NCBI GenBank assembly: GCA_021234155.1
Contig: JAJEKV010000001.1
Span: 18,867,382 to 18,931,381, forward strand
Length of the DNA: 64,000 bases
Source: Isoetes taiwanensis
Taxonomy: Eukaryota > Streptophyta > Lycopodiopsida > Isoetales > Isoetaceae
Direction: 5' to 3'
Shown here piece by piece: positions 1 through 12,025 of the stretch. A program made the position numbers and the translations under genes. Position 1 is the first letter of the stretch. Every line of letters starts with the position of its first letter. Below the pieces are notes generated by a model that saw only the letters and a program-made list of their open reading frames with translations, was not told the DNA's origin and did not search any database.

Positions 1-2331
1 AAAAGAGAAGTCAAAGAGAGAAGACCCCTAGTCAAAGATTGGAAGACCTCCAAAGAGTATGATATTTTGTCACCTTTTGAGATTTTGGGATTATCTTAAA
101 GTTCTTGGCTCGAGAAGGCATTGTTCACATCCATACTCACACCTCATATCCTTTCTTCATCCCATTCATCCTATTTCCTTAGCTCAAAGTTTTTTTTCCT
201 AGGTCAAATCTCACACACTCCATATTTCATGCTCATGCACCATGTGAACACATCCATCACACATACACTTCATAATCCATCACCATGCACATGAGAAGCT
301 TGAAAAGGCTACTCCAAAAAGGTCAATCACAAGCCAATTTCGTCATTCTCTCTCTAAAAAAGAAAAAAGAAGAGGAGAGAAGGTCAAAAGATTCATCACA
401 TCATTAGTTCAAGACCAAAGTAATGGTCAAAAACCAAGTGTCAAAGAGCCTAAGTTGGCTACCTCGAAAAAAGGCTAGGTCAAGGTCGAAAAGTCACCAT
501 TTAATGCCACCTTACAATCAAAATCATTTACACCATCCACATCATCACCAAGTCACCTAACACGTGTCATTCACACTTTTGTACACTTCATCAAGATTCG
601 ACCTAGGGAAACTTTCTTTGACACCCTGCCTTCCACATCACCATGCCACATCATCACCATTGCCAAGTCATCACCCTCATGCCACTTCATCTTGTATACC
701 ATGGAAAATGGGCCAAAAAATAAAGTTGGCTATTTTCAAATTTTGTTTTTTCCACCTGAAAGCTCGCAAAAAAGTATACAAAAAGGTGGTCAAAACTCCT
801 CATTTTGACCACATCTAACCCTTGATTTAGGCATTCTTGGAATTCACGCCACACTTCATTTCTGCAAAAAATTGGCTTGGTTGCCCCCCCAAATCCACAT
901 CATTTTTCTGGCCAACCCTACCTCGCCATGTGGAAATCCGCCGAGCCCATTTTTTCCTGTAAGCCTGTGGGATATACATTTTGGTTTTTTTCAAGAACCC
1001 TAAGGAATTTATGGCAAGATCCGAAACTCTAGCCTAACTAACAGGGAAATCATGACCAAACCGGCCCGATTTAATCTTTTTTATGCCAAGAACCTCACTA
1101 AGAACGGTAAAAACTCCATTTGTTACTGTCAGACAAGATTGGAGCCATGCAAAGGGGGTTTATTCGAAAAGGGGACATCAGTTAGTAAGGTAATCATGGC
1201 TACAACACCTCAACTGACTATTCTACAGGTCAAGAAAAATTCTAGCAGGCAGAGAAGGCCAGATCCAATCCATTTCATCAAGAACCGACCAGAAATTGTC
1301 GGGTTTAAGGGAACGATCAGGCTTCAGGGATTCTTCGAGCACCACAGCGCCTTGAGTGATCAAATCCAGCATCCTAATGATTGGAATGACCTCTGTCTGC
1401 CCTGCATTGCCTCCTTGTGTTAGATTTCTTGAAGATCTGATGCAATAAAGTCTTATATTATCCTTTGAAGTTATGTATTACCTTTGATTCATACATTTCG
1501 TGAATTTTCCTATGCCAAATTGCTGGGAAATTCATTCATTGTAAACCTTGGAAGCTCCTTTGAATGAAAATTTGAAGTTGGTGAAGAATGTGCATTGTGT
1601 TGATCCAAAGTTCGAGTATTGGAAGCACCATCTATGCCAACAACAAAACTATCTGTGGTTTGTATGAGTTATCTTAGTTTAAATTTTAATCTAGAGTGTA
1701 CATTTCAATATTGCATTGTTTAGTTACTAGGAATTCCTTCTAAAATCCAAATAATTAGCCGAACAACATTTTGTGTCAGGTCTTCTTCACCTACAGCCTG
1801 TACCCATCTCCAGCAAGCTGTTTCCTTTTTATAAAAGTAAAAAAATTATGTTAAGCCTTATCTCAAAACTTGTTTTCTAGTTCTGTCTCAGACTGTCACA
1901 AAAAAATATGCAAAAAATTGCATTTTTGCACACACTAGCAATCTTTCTGTTGTTTTAAGTTGATGCACATGTCCTATAGGTTATGCAGAGGGTATCAAAG
2001 AAAGAAATTCTAAAAGAATCCTCACACTCTCTCATTTGCAAATTTGAGCTCTCTGCCAGTTCTATTGACCAAAAATTGACCCAGTCAGAAGGCGTATTTT
2101 CACCTAGTTCTGGTCAACCATTTGCCTTTGACTTTTGCAAAAATCTTCCAGAGTCTTCTGAGGACTTATTGCAAGTGGGTAAAAGCATGAAAGGGTGTCT
2201 ATAAATGTAGCCCTTTTTGTACATATACATATGTACCGAATGCACATTTTTGGAATAACTGTCATCATGACCAGCTAGTAACTGCCATGATTAATGGCTA
2301 TCCACTACTCTGAACCCGCAATTATCGGATT
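1..2331. other. Unassigned AT-rich sequence
   Basis: I recognise no gene or mobile element here. The first 700 bases are rich in CAC/ATCA-type short repeats (many copies of cacatca and caccatgca), which gives low complexity. The longest open frame worth noting is 1052-1423 on the plus strand (123 codons). It has no domain I recognise and no supporting splice or promoter context, so I do not call it a gene. The region could be the decayed flank or LTR of an older element. Confidence 0.5.
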
Positions 2332-2431
2332 TTGAAATTCTTTCCCAAATTCTTTCTTGGTTTGCCTCTCGTTCACTATCCCGCCCCTGCCTTCTCTGCT
2401 TGGATTCCGATCACGAATTCTTCATCTAGCT

Positions 2432-2782
2432 ATGGCCCCAAAACGCCCCCAGATGAGTGCTTGCTCATCACCACAGCCCAAGCAAGATGCCGGTGCTTCC
2501 GGCGTGGGAATTTTACCTCCAAGGAGTTTACGTTTGGGTTCCGAGGTGATCCAAGCCAAAGACCTCCGCGGAGAAACATCAGAGGCCCACATACCCAACC
2601 TAGAGATGGTTATGAGCGAGGTATGGGGTGAAGCTCCAAAAAAGCGACGAGGATTCAAGGAAGGGAGAATCCGAACGCATGGAAAGATGATTTTTAAATA
2701 TTATGAATTGGTTTATGGCAAGAAACGGGTTACAAACCATTATATTTCAACCTATTTTGCCGAGCATTTGCTCTTCACTTGA
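2432..2782 (+). pseudogene. First recognisable exon of an unknown gene relic
   Basis: An open frame starts with ATG at 2432 (MAPKRPQMSACSS) and runs to a stop at 2780-2782. The product is basic and Ser/Pro-rich at its N-terminus, with a later KKRRGFKEGRIR cluster that could be a nuclear localisation signal. After the stop, the same style of sequence continues in other frames (about 2780-3120, charged and possibly coiled-coil), so the gene is frameshifted or has introns that I cannot place. I do not recognise the family. It is grouped with the exons at 4224-5195 because of strand and position only, and they could be separate relics. Confidence 0.35.
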
Positions 2783-3715
2783 AGGGACGGCTTGTTGATT
2801 GGATGGGCGTGGCTAGGACCGCCAAAGATCTTGCCAAAACCCTCGATTCAGGCGTTCTGAGAGGACCCTACACGGGTAAATCCTCAACTATCAAACGGGA
2901 CATCGTATTGCGGTGAGAATATTAGAGCCCGGCTTATTCTAGATCGGATGTTGACACAATAAAGCGATTACTTAAGCATGGGTTGGAGGAGAAAACTAAC
3001 CTATTGAATGAAGTAGAAGCCTTGGGAAGAAAAAAGGAGGGATGCATTGAAGGTCATCACCGGATTGAGGGTAGAAAGGATATGCTATCCAGAAGATCTG
3101 CAGCAGATCTGCCGAAAAATAGATGAGACAAAACAGAATTTGACAAATTGTCCCGGGATCCTGCTTTGGAAATGCTTTGTTATGTTTGAGTGTTGAAGTA
3201 CAAGTTGGAAGACTTGGTTATGAGTAGACATGATAAAGAACAACACTCTTCTAAGCTAGAAATTGGTTTGCGGGGAAGCAACTAAAGACATTGAAAGGCA
3301 TGAAATCTCAATTGAACAAGCAAAGGAAAAACTTAATTGCATTGAATTGGTTCGGGAAAGGCATTCACAGATTTTGGATTTCATGGGGAGAGCAGGACCT
3401 ATTGTTACGCACCCGAGGCCCCTACCCTGTAGAGGAGCTACTTCTATAGAGCAGTTCATCACATTAGGTTCATGTATACTGTTGTGGCCAAGGCTTTGGC
3501 AAAACCGGTTTGTTCTTTGCTAGCTCCATGCAGAGATGCTTATTGCCTCTTACGCTTGTGTTATCCGGTCCATGAAAGACGAGAATTGCATAAAAGGTTG
3601 CATCCGGGATGAGGGCATTGAATTCAGCTTGGTTTCCGGGCTTTGTGAAAGGTATGCATTGCTCTCAACTAATTTAAACTTATATTTCTCTTCATTCATA
3701 TTTGTTATTGTACCG

Positions 3716-4165
3716 CATAGTTCTACATGTATGGCTTTTGATTGCATTGCTATTCCTTGTACATGTATAACTTTTTAGTGTACATCGTAGCAGAGGTACA
3801 TAGGCATATATTTGCTTGTTTATTGATGCTTTTATTTTTGAGCTTGGATTTGCAGGTTGTATCAGGTTGTACATGTCTCTAATGGAGTCTACATCCGCAA
3901 ATAGATGTACATGCATTTATCTTTAGAGTGCATCGTAGATGGATTCATAAGTATGTGCATTTTTACATATATGTGTTTTTTTTTTGGCATAGATCTACAT
4001 TCCCTAACTGGATACACGGGTACATCTCGGGTACATCATTGTACATCTGGGTACATTGATGTACCTTTATGTACATTGAGGAACATGTACATGTACATTT
4101 GGCTATAGTTAAATGTAGTTACTTACATTTGGTACATTCTATGTACATGAAATGTACATGCTTGG
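3716..4165. repeat. ATGTACAT/TGTACAT palindromic motif cluster
   Basis: The 8-bp palindrome ATGTACAT and its close variants (tgtacat, gtacatg, catgtac) occur repeatedly, most densely at 4010-4165. The block has few open frames and probably lies in an intron or spacer of the surrounding plus-strand relic. The same motif is dense at 21538-21602 and 27175-27745 and appears again near 28583-28650, on either side of the two gene relics. It could be a transposase-binding subterminal repeat or simply a low-complexity expansion. Confidence 0.75.
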
Positions 4166-4223
4166 CCGAGGATGTACCATATATTTCTCATTAGTTACGT
4201 TTTCATGTTCTTTTATGTCTATT

Positions 4224-5195
4224 GAAATTTAGATCATTTGTTTGTTTGCGGATGAGGTCGTTCCTATCCCGTAAGCAGCTTTAATGGCTGATGTTCTTGA
4301 GCCATCTGCAGATCGACTCTCTTTTCGCGATTTTCTCGAGCATAATAAGCGGGGCCAGATCCGTAGACCCTCTACCTTCGACTCCGGATCACCAATGACA
4401 TTTTCGATTGCGATAATAGAACAATGCGCCTTGGTGCCTTTCGAACATGGCAAAGTGAAGTTGAGGAAATTGAGAGGATGGCACTTGAGAAAGCTAAAAG
4501 CGGTGCGGTCGCGAGAGCCTTCAATGGCTGGCGCAAGTAGAAAATCTTTCATCACCAAGTGCTAAATTAGTAATTGGAGAAGCTAAGAAAGATTCACACG
4601 TCTCGGCATCATCTGCGGGTCCCGATTACGGACTGTTACGGAAAAAGCTACAAAGGACCACAGATCCAGATTTTAACCCGGAGATACCGGGGAAGAGGAA
4701 GCCGAGTTGGTAGTTGAGTCCACTCAAAGAGGAGGCAAAAGAATCTTTGGTGATGGCACTCCAAAAGGAAAAAAACAGCAAAATCTCCAAAGCAACAAAA
4801 AATGTCCTCCGAAAAGAAAATCTCCGGGCAAAAAAGTGCCACCACCACCTAGAAAGAGGTATGTCCAAGATGAACTAATTTTGTTAAACATCTCGCATTT
4901 ATGGTAATTAACCACATTTTTTGTGCATAGGACACGATCACGGCCGTGAAGGAAGGCGATCCCGATCCTTCCGAAGTCGGAAGGAAGAGGAAGAGGATCT
5001 ACAAGCAACTATTGATGTGATAACAAATAAGGTGCAGCAGTCCTCAGAAGATGCTGAAACAGGTGATGAATTTACAAGGTGAGTAATATACAATTGATTA
5101 CAATAGATATATTCTTTTGCTAATGCTGTTGTTTCCTTGTACAGTTTAGTGAACCGACTGAAAAGGTTGGTTCCATTCACTCCTTATAGGGACTG
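4224..5195 (+). pseudogene. Middle exons of the unknown gene relic, cut by an LTR element
   Basis: A possible splice acceptor (pyrimidine-rich, ending ttag) precedes the frame at 4284-4565. Further open stretches are 4707-4907 (Lys/Pro/Gly-rich, with KRKSPGKKVPPPPRKR) and about 4931-5078, which is acidic and ends DAETGDEFT. A clean intron follows: donor GTGAGT at 5079 and acceptor ACAG ending at 5144. The next exon starts at 5145 and is interrupted after 5195 by the LTR of the gypsy element. Its reading frame resumes without a break after the second target-site copy at 18804. I do not recognise the protein. It is basic and hydrophilic, like a nuclear protein. Stops and frame changes in the earlier exons suggest that it was already decaying, or that my exon limits are imperfect. 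Confidence 0.45.
5191..5195. repeat. Target-site duplication GACTG, left copy
   Basis: GACTG directly precedes the left LTR (which starts TGTGACG) and is repeated directly after the right LTR (which ends CGTCACA) at 18799-18803. A 5-bp duplication is standard for Ty3/gypsy integration. Confidence 0.9.
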
Positions 5196-7001
5196 TGTGA
5201 CGTCCCCTACTCGTATACGGTGCCCTCACCGTATACAAACAGGAGTTCATCCCCCATACCAGCTCCATGCTAATACAGGGCCCTCCACATGACACTGCAA
5301 CCGTGACGGGTTCCAGTGGGAAGAGTGGAAGGGTCATTGCACCCCGTCTCCCTCAGGGCCTACCTAGCTGCGGAAGCGTAAACATACATGTCAGTAGCAC
5401 ATACATCAATATCATATGACCATCACGAAGGATGGCCCTCCACATATCTGCATAGACAAGGATCAGCACATCACATAGGGAATCCTACCCAAGGCTCAGA
5501 CTCAAAGGAATGACTGACGGCTTGGGTCTCCAGAGCTCATTGCAGACAGAATTCATGGCAATGGATTTGGCTGGCACATGAACATGGCTTAGGGTTGTCC
5601 ACTCCATCCGCCCCTCCTGCGTACACTTTGCAGATAGGTTGAAGAACTTCGGGGTTGGACCGTAGGCTCACGGGATCATAGCCAAAGGGGCTATAGCCGT
5701 GTTACATCTCCCTGCACTCGATGAGGCGTGTAGGGAGGTTTCTCTCCCACCGATGATCAATGCCATAGCAGGCGCACTAGAGGACACCAACCGTCTGCAT
5801 TCGATTTTAACCCACTTGAAGGGAACTACCACCACGCGACCGGTCCGACCCTCGTGCAAGACAACCACCGCATTAATGGGGACCTCGGGCTGAAACCCCG
5901 GTGGCACCGCCGCCTGTGCACGGGCTCTTATCCCCAACGGTAAAGTCGAACTCATACTGTGGTGCACGCAGCCCCCGAGTATTAAGCTTAAATGGCAAAG
6001 TGCTCTCGGGTAGACTTTACATCCCGAGAGCAACCGCTATGGACACGCGACCACCCTTATCAACCGGTTCGACCCCTAAGAACACAACACAAAGTGGGCT
6101 ATTGCACGCAGCCGCAAGTAATCTGCAGCTAGAGAGGCTACTCTAGGAGCATCAACTACAAAGCTTTAGGTCTCTACCCCCTTCCCAATACAAGGAGTTC
6201 ACAGAGATACATCATCCATGTACATCACGGAAGAACTAAAGAACAAGATCTAATCTATATCATAGAGTTAGGTTCTTTAGTTAGAATCTGCTATCTAGAG
6301 TTCTAGAGGGCTTCTATGGGCAACTTAATAGGCTAAACCTCTTGATTCAATGACTAAAAGCAGGGGTTTAGACTATCTAATTGGCCAAATACGATCCTTG
6401 AGAGACTCCTCCCGACTGAGCTCGACCATCCCTGGAAACGCTTCGAATCTAGAGAAACTAAGGTTGCGATTCTCCCGGTCAGTTCGGGATGCGGTTTTGG
6501 CCGTTGAGGCGACCAAAGCAGAAGAGTTCGAAACCCTAAAATCGAAAATTAGGTTAGTTAGGGTTTCCAACCCTATATAGACAAGGGGTGGCTAGGGTTT
6601 CCAATTATCCCCTTTTGGCATGTGGGATAATTGGTAATGGGCCCACTTGCCTTTAAAGGGCTAGGTGGCCAAATGCCCACATGGAAATGTGTGTACCCAA
6701 ATGTGCTCACATGGAAATGTGTGCACATTAATGAATGTGTACATTGGAAAATGTGCACATTACTTGCACCTATGGGTATGGCCCACTTGGCATCAAGTGG
6801 CCACATGGAAATGTGTGCCCACATTAATGTGTACATTGGAAAATGTGCACATTAATACTAATGCACATTCTTAGCAAGTTGCCCCCTAGGGCTACCCACT
6901 TGGCTATACGTTGGCGTACCGTCAATGAGGGGTGGCGTGTGCGGCGACGCGGGCGATTACAATATACGCCCTGAGCGATATCGTGGCTTTGGAACGTCAC
7001 A
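5196..7001 (-). repeat. LTR of the gypsy element (3' LTR in element sense)
   Basis: It aligns along its whole length with 16980-18798. It starts TGTGACGTCC and ends GGAACGTCACA, so its termini form a short inverted repeat. A TATATAG candidate promoter box lies at 6574-6580. The part at 6665-6870 carries several copies of a CACATGGAAATGTG-type motif. Short ORFs seen inside it (for example 5668-6033 and 6573-6836) recur in the other LTR but have no protein family, so I leave them out. Confidence 0.92.
6665..6870. repeat. Reiterated CACATGGAAATGTG / acattggaaaatgtgcac motif block
   Basis: At least five related short palindromic units (acatggaaatgtgtg and acattggaaaatgtgcac) occur in about 200 bases. 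The same block is conserved at 18471-18664 in the other LTR. It could be a cluster of transcription-factor sites in the LTR promoter. Confidence 0.7.
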
Positions 7002-7020
7002 TTCTCCCCACCTTGAAATG
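7002..7020 (-). promoter_or_regulatory. Polypurine tract of the gypsy element
   Basis: Directly inside the left LTR, the minus strand reads aaggtggggagaat, a purine-rich run of the kind that primes plus-strand DNA synthesis. Its position next to the 3' LTR (element sense) supports the assignment. Confidence 0.7.
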
Positions 7021-7877
7021 ATCTTTGTCCGCGACATCGTGGTTTCCCCACCTTGGAATCTTCCTAACTTTGCAATCAACCGATGCATATGATATACTCC
7101 TATAATACTTACACATTTATTACAATTACCTCAAGGTAATATTTTTTTATGACATTATTACATCATTATATTATGAAATAACTTATCAATTCACGATATT
7201 ACTAGACAATTTACTCCAAACTTCACTTAACATTACGATTAAGTTTATCAAAATTTAAAATTAACGTTCGAGGCACTCTTCATTCCTTGCAACACATTCC
7301 AACAAAATTTGTGTTGCAAGTCTTCGTAGCTCGACCTCCTTGCCCTCCGGAGCGCTCTACTGGCCTGCAGGTCGACACTACGTTAGTACCATTTAATTAT
7401 TAATTAAAATTTTTGGTTATATGGTGACCACCCCACCTATCTACATGGATGCATGGCTAATCTCCCGGCATAGGAAGAGGGTGAATCTTCCATTATGGCC
7501 GCGGAGACAGCGCCTACATGCCTATATGCCGCTCATGCCTACACCTCTAGTTGCCCAGCGTGGAGGATATCCTTCTCGCGTGGGGGGCGCGAAGGATAGA
7601 TTCCTCCTATCAAAGCATATATGGGGCTAAAGGTGCTTTTCCTATGAATGCATTCCTCAATGACCTCCTTTCTCTCGAGGGTCGCCTACTCGCGTGGAAG
7701 CAGTAGACTTTCTAATCTACCTCCCACTTCGCCTAAAGCGCCGGAAACGCGGTCATGCCTACATTGACATTACACCACGCCCTAGAGATCACCATAGTGG
7801 TCCCATCATCGGTAACACGCATGCGACCCATACTAAGCGCAGGTGGCATGCGTAGATTAATCTTAATTATACAAGAA

Positions 7878-8171
7878 TTAACCTACACAAATCGACATGC
7901 CTGAGCCGATTTCTTCGGAGATGACCTTGCCGTCCCATTGCTCCATAAAGCGTGGGTGCTTTGCTTTTACTAAATCTTTCTTAAGTACCCACGTGGCGTC
8001 TTCCATCGGTAAGTGTTTCCACTTGACCAAATCTTGGAGGAATTCGATCTCCTCGTTTTTCTTGAAAGCTTTATCAAGAATCAATTGCGGAACTATTTCC
8101 GGTTGTTTCCTCCGCTCATTTCCAACAATGGCATAATCCAAGACGTGCGGATTTGGGGTATGCCTCTTCAA
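7878..8171 (-). pseudogene. Chromodomain end of gypsy pol
   Basis: The minus-strand frame encodes a 97-residue segment that includes EIEFLQDLVKWKHLPMEDATW. It matches the chromodomain pattern in which aromatic and hydrophobic residues are followed by VKWK..P..EATWE. In chromoviruses this module follows integrase and helps direct insertion by binding chromatin marks. The segment is out of frame with the integrase fragment at 8193-9207, so the polyprotein is broken. The 7021-7877 stretch between this and the polypurine tract looks like 3' untranslated sequence and has no recognisable gene. Confidence 0.8.
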
Positions 8172-8192
8172 AGCAAACTCACGTGGAAGACC

Positions 8193-9207
8193 TTATGAAT
8201 CTTTAGGTGTGGCGGCAAGTCTAGCTTGTAGGCTTGATTGCCTAGTTTCTCGACTATTCGAAGGTCCGCCCACCTTGGAGCAAGCTTCTTGCAATTGCCG
8301 ATCCCGAAGCTTTCGCCGCTTCACCTTAATCTTGAGCCAAACATTATCTCCAACTTGAACTCTCTTCTCGTTTCGATGCTTGTCGGCGATGCTCTTTTGG
8401 CGACTTCTTGCTGCTAGCAAATAGCCACGAACTTCCTCTACAAGGCTGCCGCATATCGGCCAACATCTGGCTGCGAAACTTCCACTTTTTGACGGGGTTG
8501 TGCCAAAGTGTGCGAGTTAAACAGCGATAGCCGTAATTGATCATAAACGGCGACATTTGGGATGATTCCTGCTTGGTGCTATTGTATGCAAACTCCACCA
8601 AGTGAATAAATTCTTCCCACATACCTTGCTTATTCGGACATAGTTTGTGAGTAGCATGTCCTCTAAAATCCTCTGTTGGTCCGCTGCAATGCGGCCATCC
8701 GTGCGAGGATGATATGCCGTGCTCATGGATAGCTTAAAATGCGGATCGTCGCGAAAGAGGTCTTGCCAAAAGGCACTCATGAACCGGATCCACGGGTGGG
8801 AGATGATCTCCCTTGGCATGCCATGAAGCCCGAAGATCTCTTTGGTGAAGAGCTTTCTCGCTGTATCCATGGTCAGTATCGTGGTTACGCAAGGCACAAA
8901 ATGTGCCATCTTCGACAACTTGTCGACCACTACCATTAAGGCATCCTTGCCTCTCACTGTCCTTGGGAGTCCTGTGATGAAATCCATGCTGATTACCTCC
9001 CACTTAGCGTTTGGCACCGCTAATGGCTCTAATGCCCCCGGAATTGCTGCTGCTTTCGCCGTGGCGGCATAGCCGACATTCCTTGATGTAGCGAGCTATT
9101 TGCTTCTTCATTCCCGGCCAATAATAGCTGCTGCGCGCACTTTGAAATATGTTTTCATGAATCGCATGGCCGGCTATTGGGCTGTTGTGCGTGTCGTGGA
9201 GGATCAA
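8193..9207 (-). pseudogene. Integrase of gypsy pol, in three frameshifted pieces
   Basis: The 9004-9207 piece holds the zinc-binding region: H-D-T-H-N early, then YYWPGMKKQIARYIKECRLC with the Cys pair. The 8541-9017 piece holds the catalytic core. MDFITGLPRT carries the first Asp, and HGMPREIISHPWIRF replaces the usual VSDRD segment, so the second catalytic Asp is lost or distorted. STAYHPRTDGRI stands for the usual YHPQTDGQTE, with the catalytic Glu no longer visible. The 8193-8622 piece is the C-terminal part. The protein would insert the cDNA, but this copy is clearly non-functional. Confidence 0.85.
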
Positions 9208-9212
9208 CTTCC

Positions 9213-9745
9213 TTACACGATGATGATTGTTTCACACAACTTGTTCTTATGGTATAACAGGTTGCCTTCCTTCTTATAATGCTTGAAGGCCTCCCCGCTC
9301 TTTATCCGTTCTAGCCTCCTTAGAAAGGCTTGCCCATACCTCCTTGAAATCCACGTCCGTTGGCAAGGACTCTTCAATCCTCTTACCAAAGTTGCTGGAG
9401 AGCGTCGAAATTGCATTGCAATGCACTCTAGTTGTCAGGGGATGCCTTGAAAGCGATCTGCTACCACATTGAGCTTCCCGGCTTGTAAGCTATATGAAAG
9501 TCATATTCCTCAAGGAACTCCATCCATCTCCATTTTGCCTCAGTTAAGGTGTGTGTTTGCGTGAATACATATTGGAGGCTCGATGGTGGGTATCCAATTG
9601 GAACTTCCTTCCCAAGAGATAATGCCTCCATATTCTTAATGCCCCGACAACCAAGCAACTCTTGATGCGTGCGTTGGGTAGCAGCGTCTCGGCGTCGTTC
9701 ATCTTCACGGAATCATATGCTACTACGCGCTCTTCTTGCATAAGC
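9213..9745 (-). pseudogene. RNase H and connection region of gypsy pol
   Basis: Fragments in two minus-strand frames include ERVVAYDSVKMNDAE (standing for the usual VAYESRKLNEAE) and AKWRWMEFLEEYDFHIAYKPGS, a hallmark of the end of the Ty3/gypsy RNase H region. The 9213-9416 part includes LLYHKNKLC, which fits the connection to the integrase. Frame changes between and within these pieces show that the coding region is broken. Confidence 0.75.
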
Positions 9746-9847
9746 CGCGCCCGTAGCTATCTTACTCGCATCTGTTTGCTACCGGCTTATCTTTCTCGGG
9801 TCCGCGGGGTTAAGGCTGGGGCTATTGTTAAAGCTTCCTTCAGCAGT

Positions 9848-10640
9848 TCAAACCCCTTTTGGGCTTTCTTGTGCCAATGCTCTACCCAATCTTTCACCTT
9901 CTGCCCTCGTCGAGTGCATTAATGGGGCTGCTATCTTAGCAAAGTTCTTCACGAACTTCTGTAGTACCCTGCTAGGCGAAGAAGCTTCGACTTCATGCAC
10001 ATTCTTCGGTGACCCTTTGATAGCCGGCCTCAATCTTGGCGAGGGTGTCTGTTGAGATGCCTTGCCTGGGAGATCACATGACCTAGATACTCCACCTTTC
10101 TTTGCGAAGTGGCACCCGACAACTTGCATTATAGCCCCGGTGCCTCTTCAACTTCTCTAGCACTCTTCTCAAGTGTTGTGCGTGCTCTTCAAGGGATCCG
10201 CTATACACCAAAATGTCGCCAAAGAAAACAATCACAAAGGTGTCCAAGAACTCCCTCGAAGATATCGTTCATGAGCCTCATGAACGTTATGGGGCATTTG
10301 ATAAGCCGAAAGGCATTCGCGGAACTCATAATGCCCATACCGGCGTTCTGAAGGCGGTCTTATGGATATCTTCTTCCTTTATCCCGATCGATGATATCCC
10401 GACCTTAAGTCGATTTTGGAGAAGATCTTTTGCACCTTGGAGCTGATCCATCAAGTCGCCCGATCTTGGGAGCGCGCATTTGTTCTTAATGGTGTGCTTA
10501 TTCAACTGTCTATAGTCTATGCACATCCTCAAGGATCCATCCTTCTTCTTGACAAAAAGAATGGGCGCTCCAAGCGAGAGACACTAGGTCTAATGAAACC
10601 TAGGTCAAGCAGCTCCGCCGCGCTTCTTCAGCCCGACAAC
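9848..10640 (-). pseudogene. Reverse transcriptase of gypsy pol
   Basis: Minus-strand pieces show [22 protein letters not shown] (fingers and palm) and [11 protein letters not shown]. The catalytic segment reads FFGDILVY at about 10200-10225, where active elements have YxDDILVYS, so the first catalytic Asp is Gly. The segment corresponding to DLRSGYHQI is shifted out of frame by a small indel. The downstream KKGGVSRSCD and FVKNFAKIAAPL sections fit the thumb/RNase H junction. The copy is inactive. Confidence 0.85.
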
Positions 10641-10649
10641 TCCCCGTGG

Positions 10650-11290
10650 TTGTCATTCTATATGGAGCCTTGCTTGTTGGTTTTGTTCCGTGTTCGAAAG
10701 TGCTATTTCGCTTTTCGACTCTATAAGGAGGGAGCTGCTTGATCTCATCCGAAAGAGATCATGGAACTCCGTGATTAGCTGAGATACTTGCCCGGCAACT
10801 TGCTGGGCGTTGTCTTCCTTGCTTCCTCCGATTCGGCTCACTAATCTCAAGCTTGAAGATGTATGCCACTTGCTCACTCTTGATGCACTTGGACGGCCGT
10901 TTAGAAGACATGCATCGCATGATGGGAACAACAATTTTTGTTATCTCAATGATCTTGCCGTCGGGCGTTGGAAAGGTCACCTTCCGCTTTCCCGATCGAT
11001 AATGGCCCCGGCTGGCCCAAGGTATTCCATTCCTATGATCAAGTCATACTTTCCAATGCCCATTACCTCTGCTCCCATCCGGATATTAATCCTCGGCAAG
11101 TCGATGTCGGTTAATTCTCTTTTTGCCCGTCGCTTTTACTTGCACCACTTGCTAAAATAACGGGTCTTGGCTTTGACTTTAGCGGCTTCAACTTCAACAT
11201 CCGAACCATTACGGGGATGCAAAGTTATGGCTACTTCCCGAGTCTATCAAGACTATGAATGACTTAGCTTTAGCCTTCCCCTCGTGGAAA
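10650..11290 (-). pseudogene. Protease and RT linker of gypsy pol
   Basis: Around 11236-11265 the minus strand encodes FIVLIDSGS, the DSG catalytic motif of retroviral-type aspartic proteases. Toward RT (10653-10934), the sequence VAGQVSQLITEFHDLF matches the linker normally found before the LPP...H motif of Ty3/gypsy RT. The frames change between these parts. The protease would cleave the polyprotein in the virus-like particle. Confidence 0.7.
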
Positions 11291-11454
11291 TTACCTTATC
11301 TTGGCTCTCGCTTGCTCACGTATCTATTGCGGCAAAGATATGACACTCACCCCTGAATATAGTCGCGGGCCTCTTCCGCCGCCGTCCGGGCGGGGCTTCC
11401 CAATCTCCCAACTCCGCTAGAGCTGCACTCATGGCGTAGGGGCGGTTTTTTGTT

Positions 11455-12025
11455 CTATGGCCCTACTGGAAGCACCCGGCTTCTGGCTTTTCTATGCACT
11501 CCTGCCGCCTCTTTTCCTTGGGCATCGCTTGCAAAAGGATTGCACCGCTTTGGAGTAGTTTGACTTCTCTGCTTGTCCTTAAAGGACACCTGCTTCTTTC
11601 TCCCGCCGCTTCCCCAGCGGTTCCCACCATATGGGGCTCTATTTGGACTGGGATAGGGTGCCAGGGCTATAGCTTCTGTCGCCTTGCCTTTCTCCCGGAA
11701 ATGCTGCTGCTTGTGCCCGCTATTCGAGGTCCGCCCCGCAAGCTTATAGCCTTGGATTACGCCCGATCTCGTCCTAGGGTTTATTGCTCTCACAAACTTA
11801 CGGATCTCCTCATTCAAAACCCCTCGATATAGCTTTCTCGCATGCTTGCTCTCTCCCAACCCGGCACATACTGACCTTAGCCTCATGAATTCCTCTCGTA
11901 TATTTCTGAACTGATTTGTTGCCTTGCTGTAACGGTAAAAGCTGCGCATCATCTTTGGACTTATGTTCCCTTGGGGCGTAATGGCGCTTTGAAGGCTTTA
12001 GCAAACTTTCTAAACTTACAAGCAT
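11455..12025 (-). pseudogene. Gag of the gypsy element
   Basis: Two overlapping minus-strand frames (11810-12025 and 11455-11952) give FMRLRSVCAGLGESKHARKLYRGVLNEEIRKFV, typical of the Retrotrans_gag domain that forms the particle shell. The usual CCHC zinc knuckle is not readable; only RCNPFASDAQGKE is seen where it should be. It is either frameshifted or lost. Confidence 0.7.

Noticed and set aside
1052-1423. 123-codon ORF on plus strand
   Set aside because: No recognised domain, no codon or context support; kept only as unassigned sequence.
5668-6033. ORF of 121 codons in the LTR, with relatives in the other LTR (17177-17773)
   Set aside because: The frames differ between the two LTRs and no domain is seen; it is non-coding LTR sequence.
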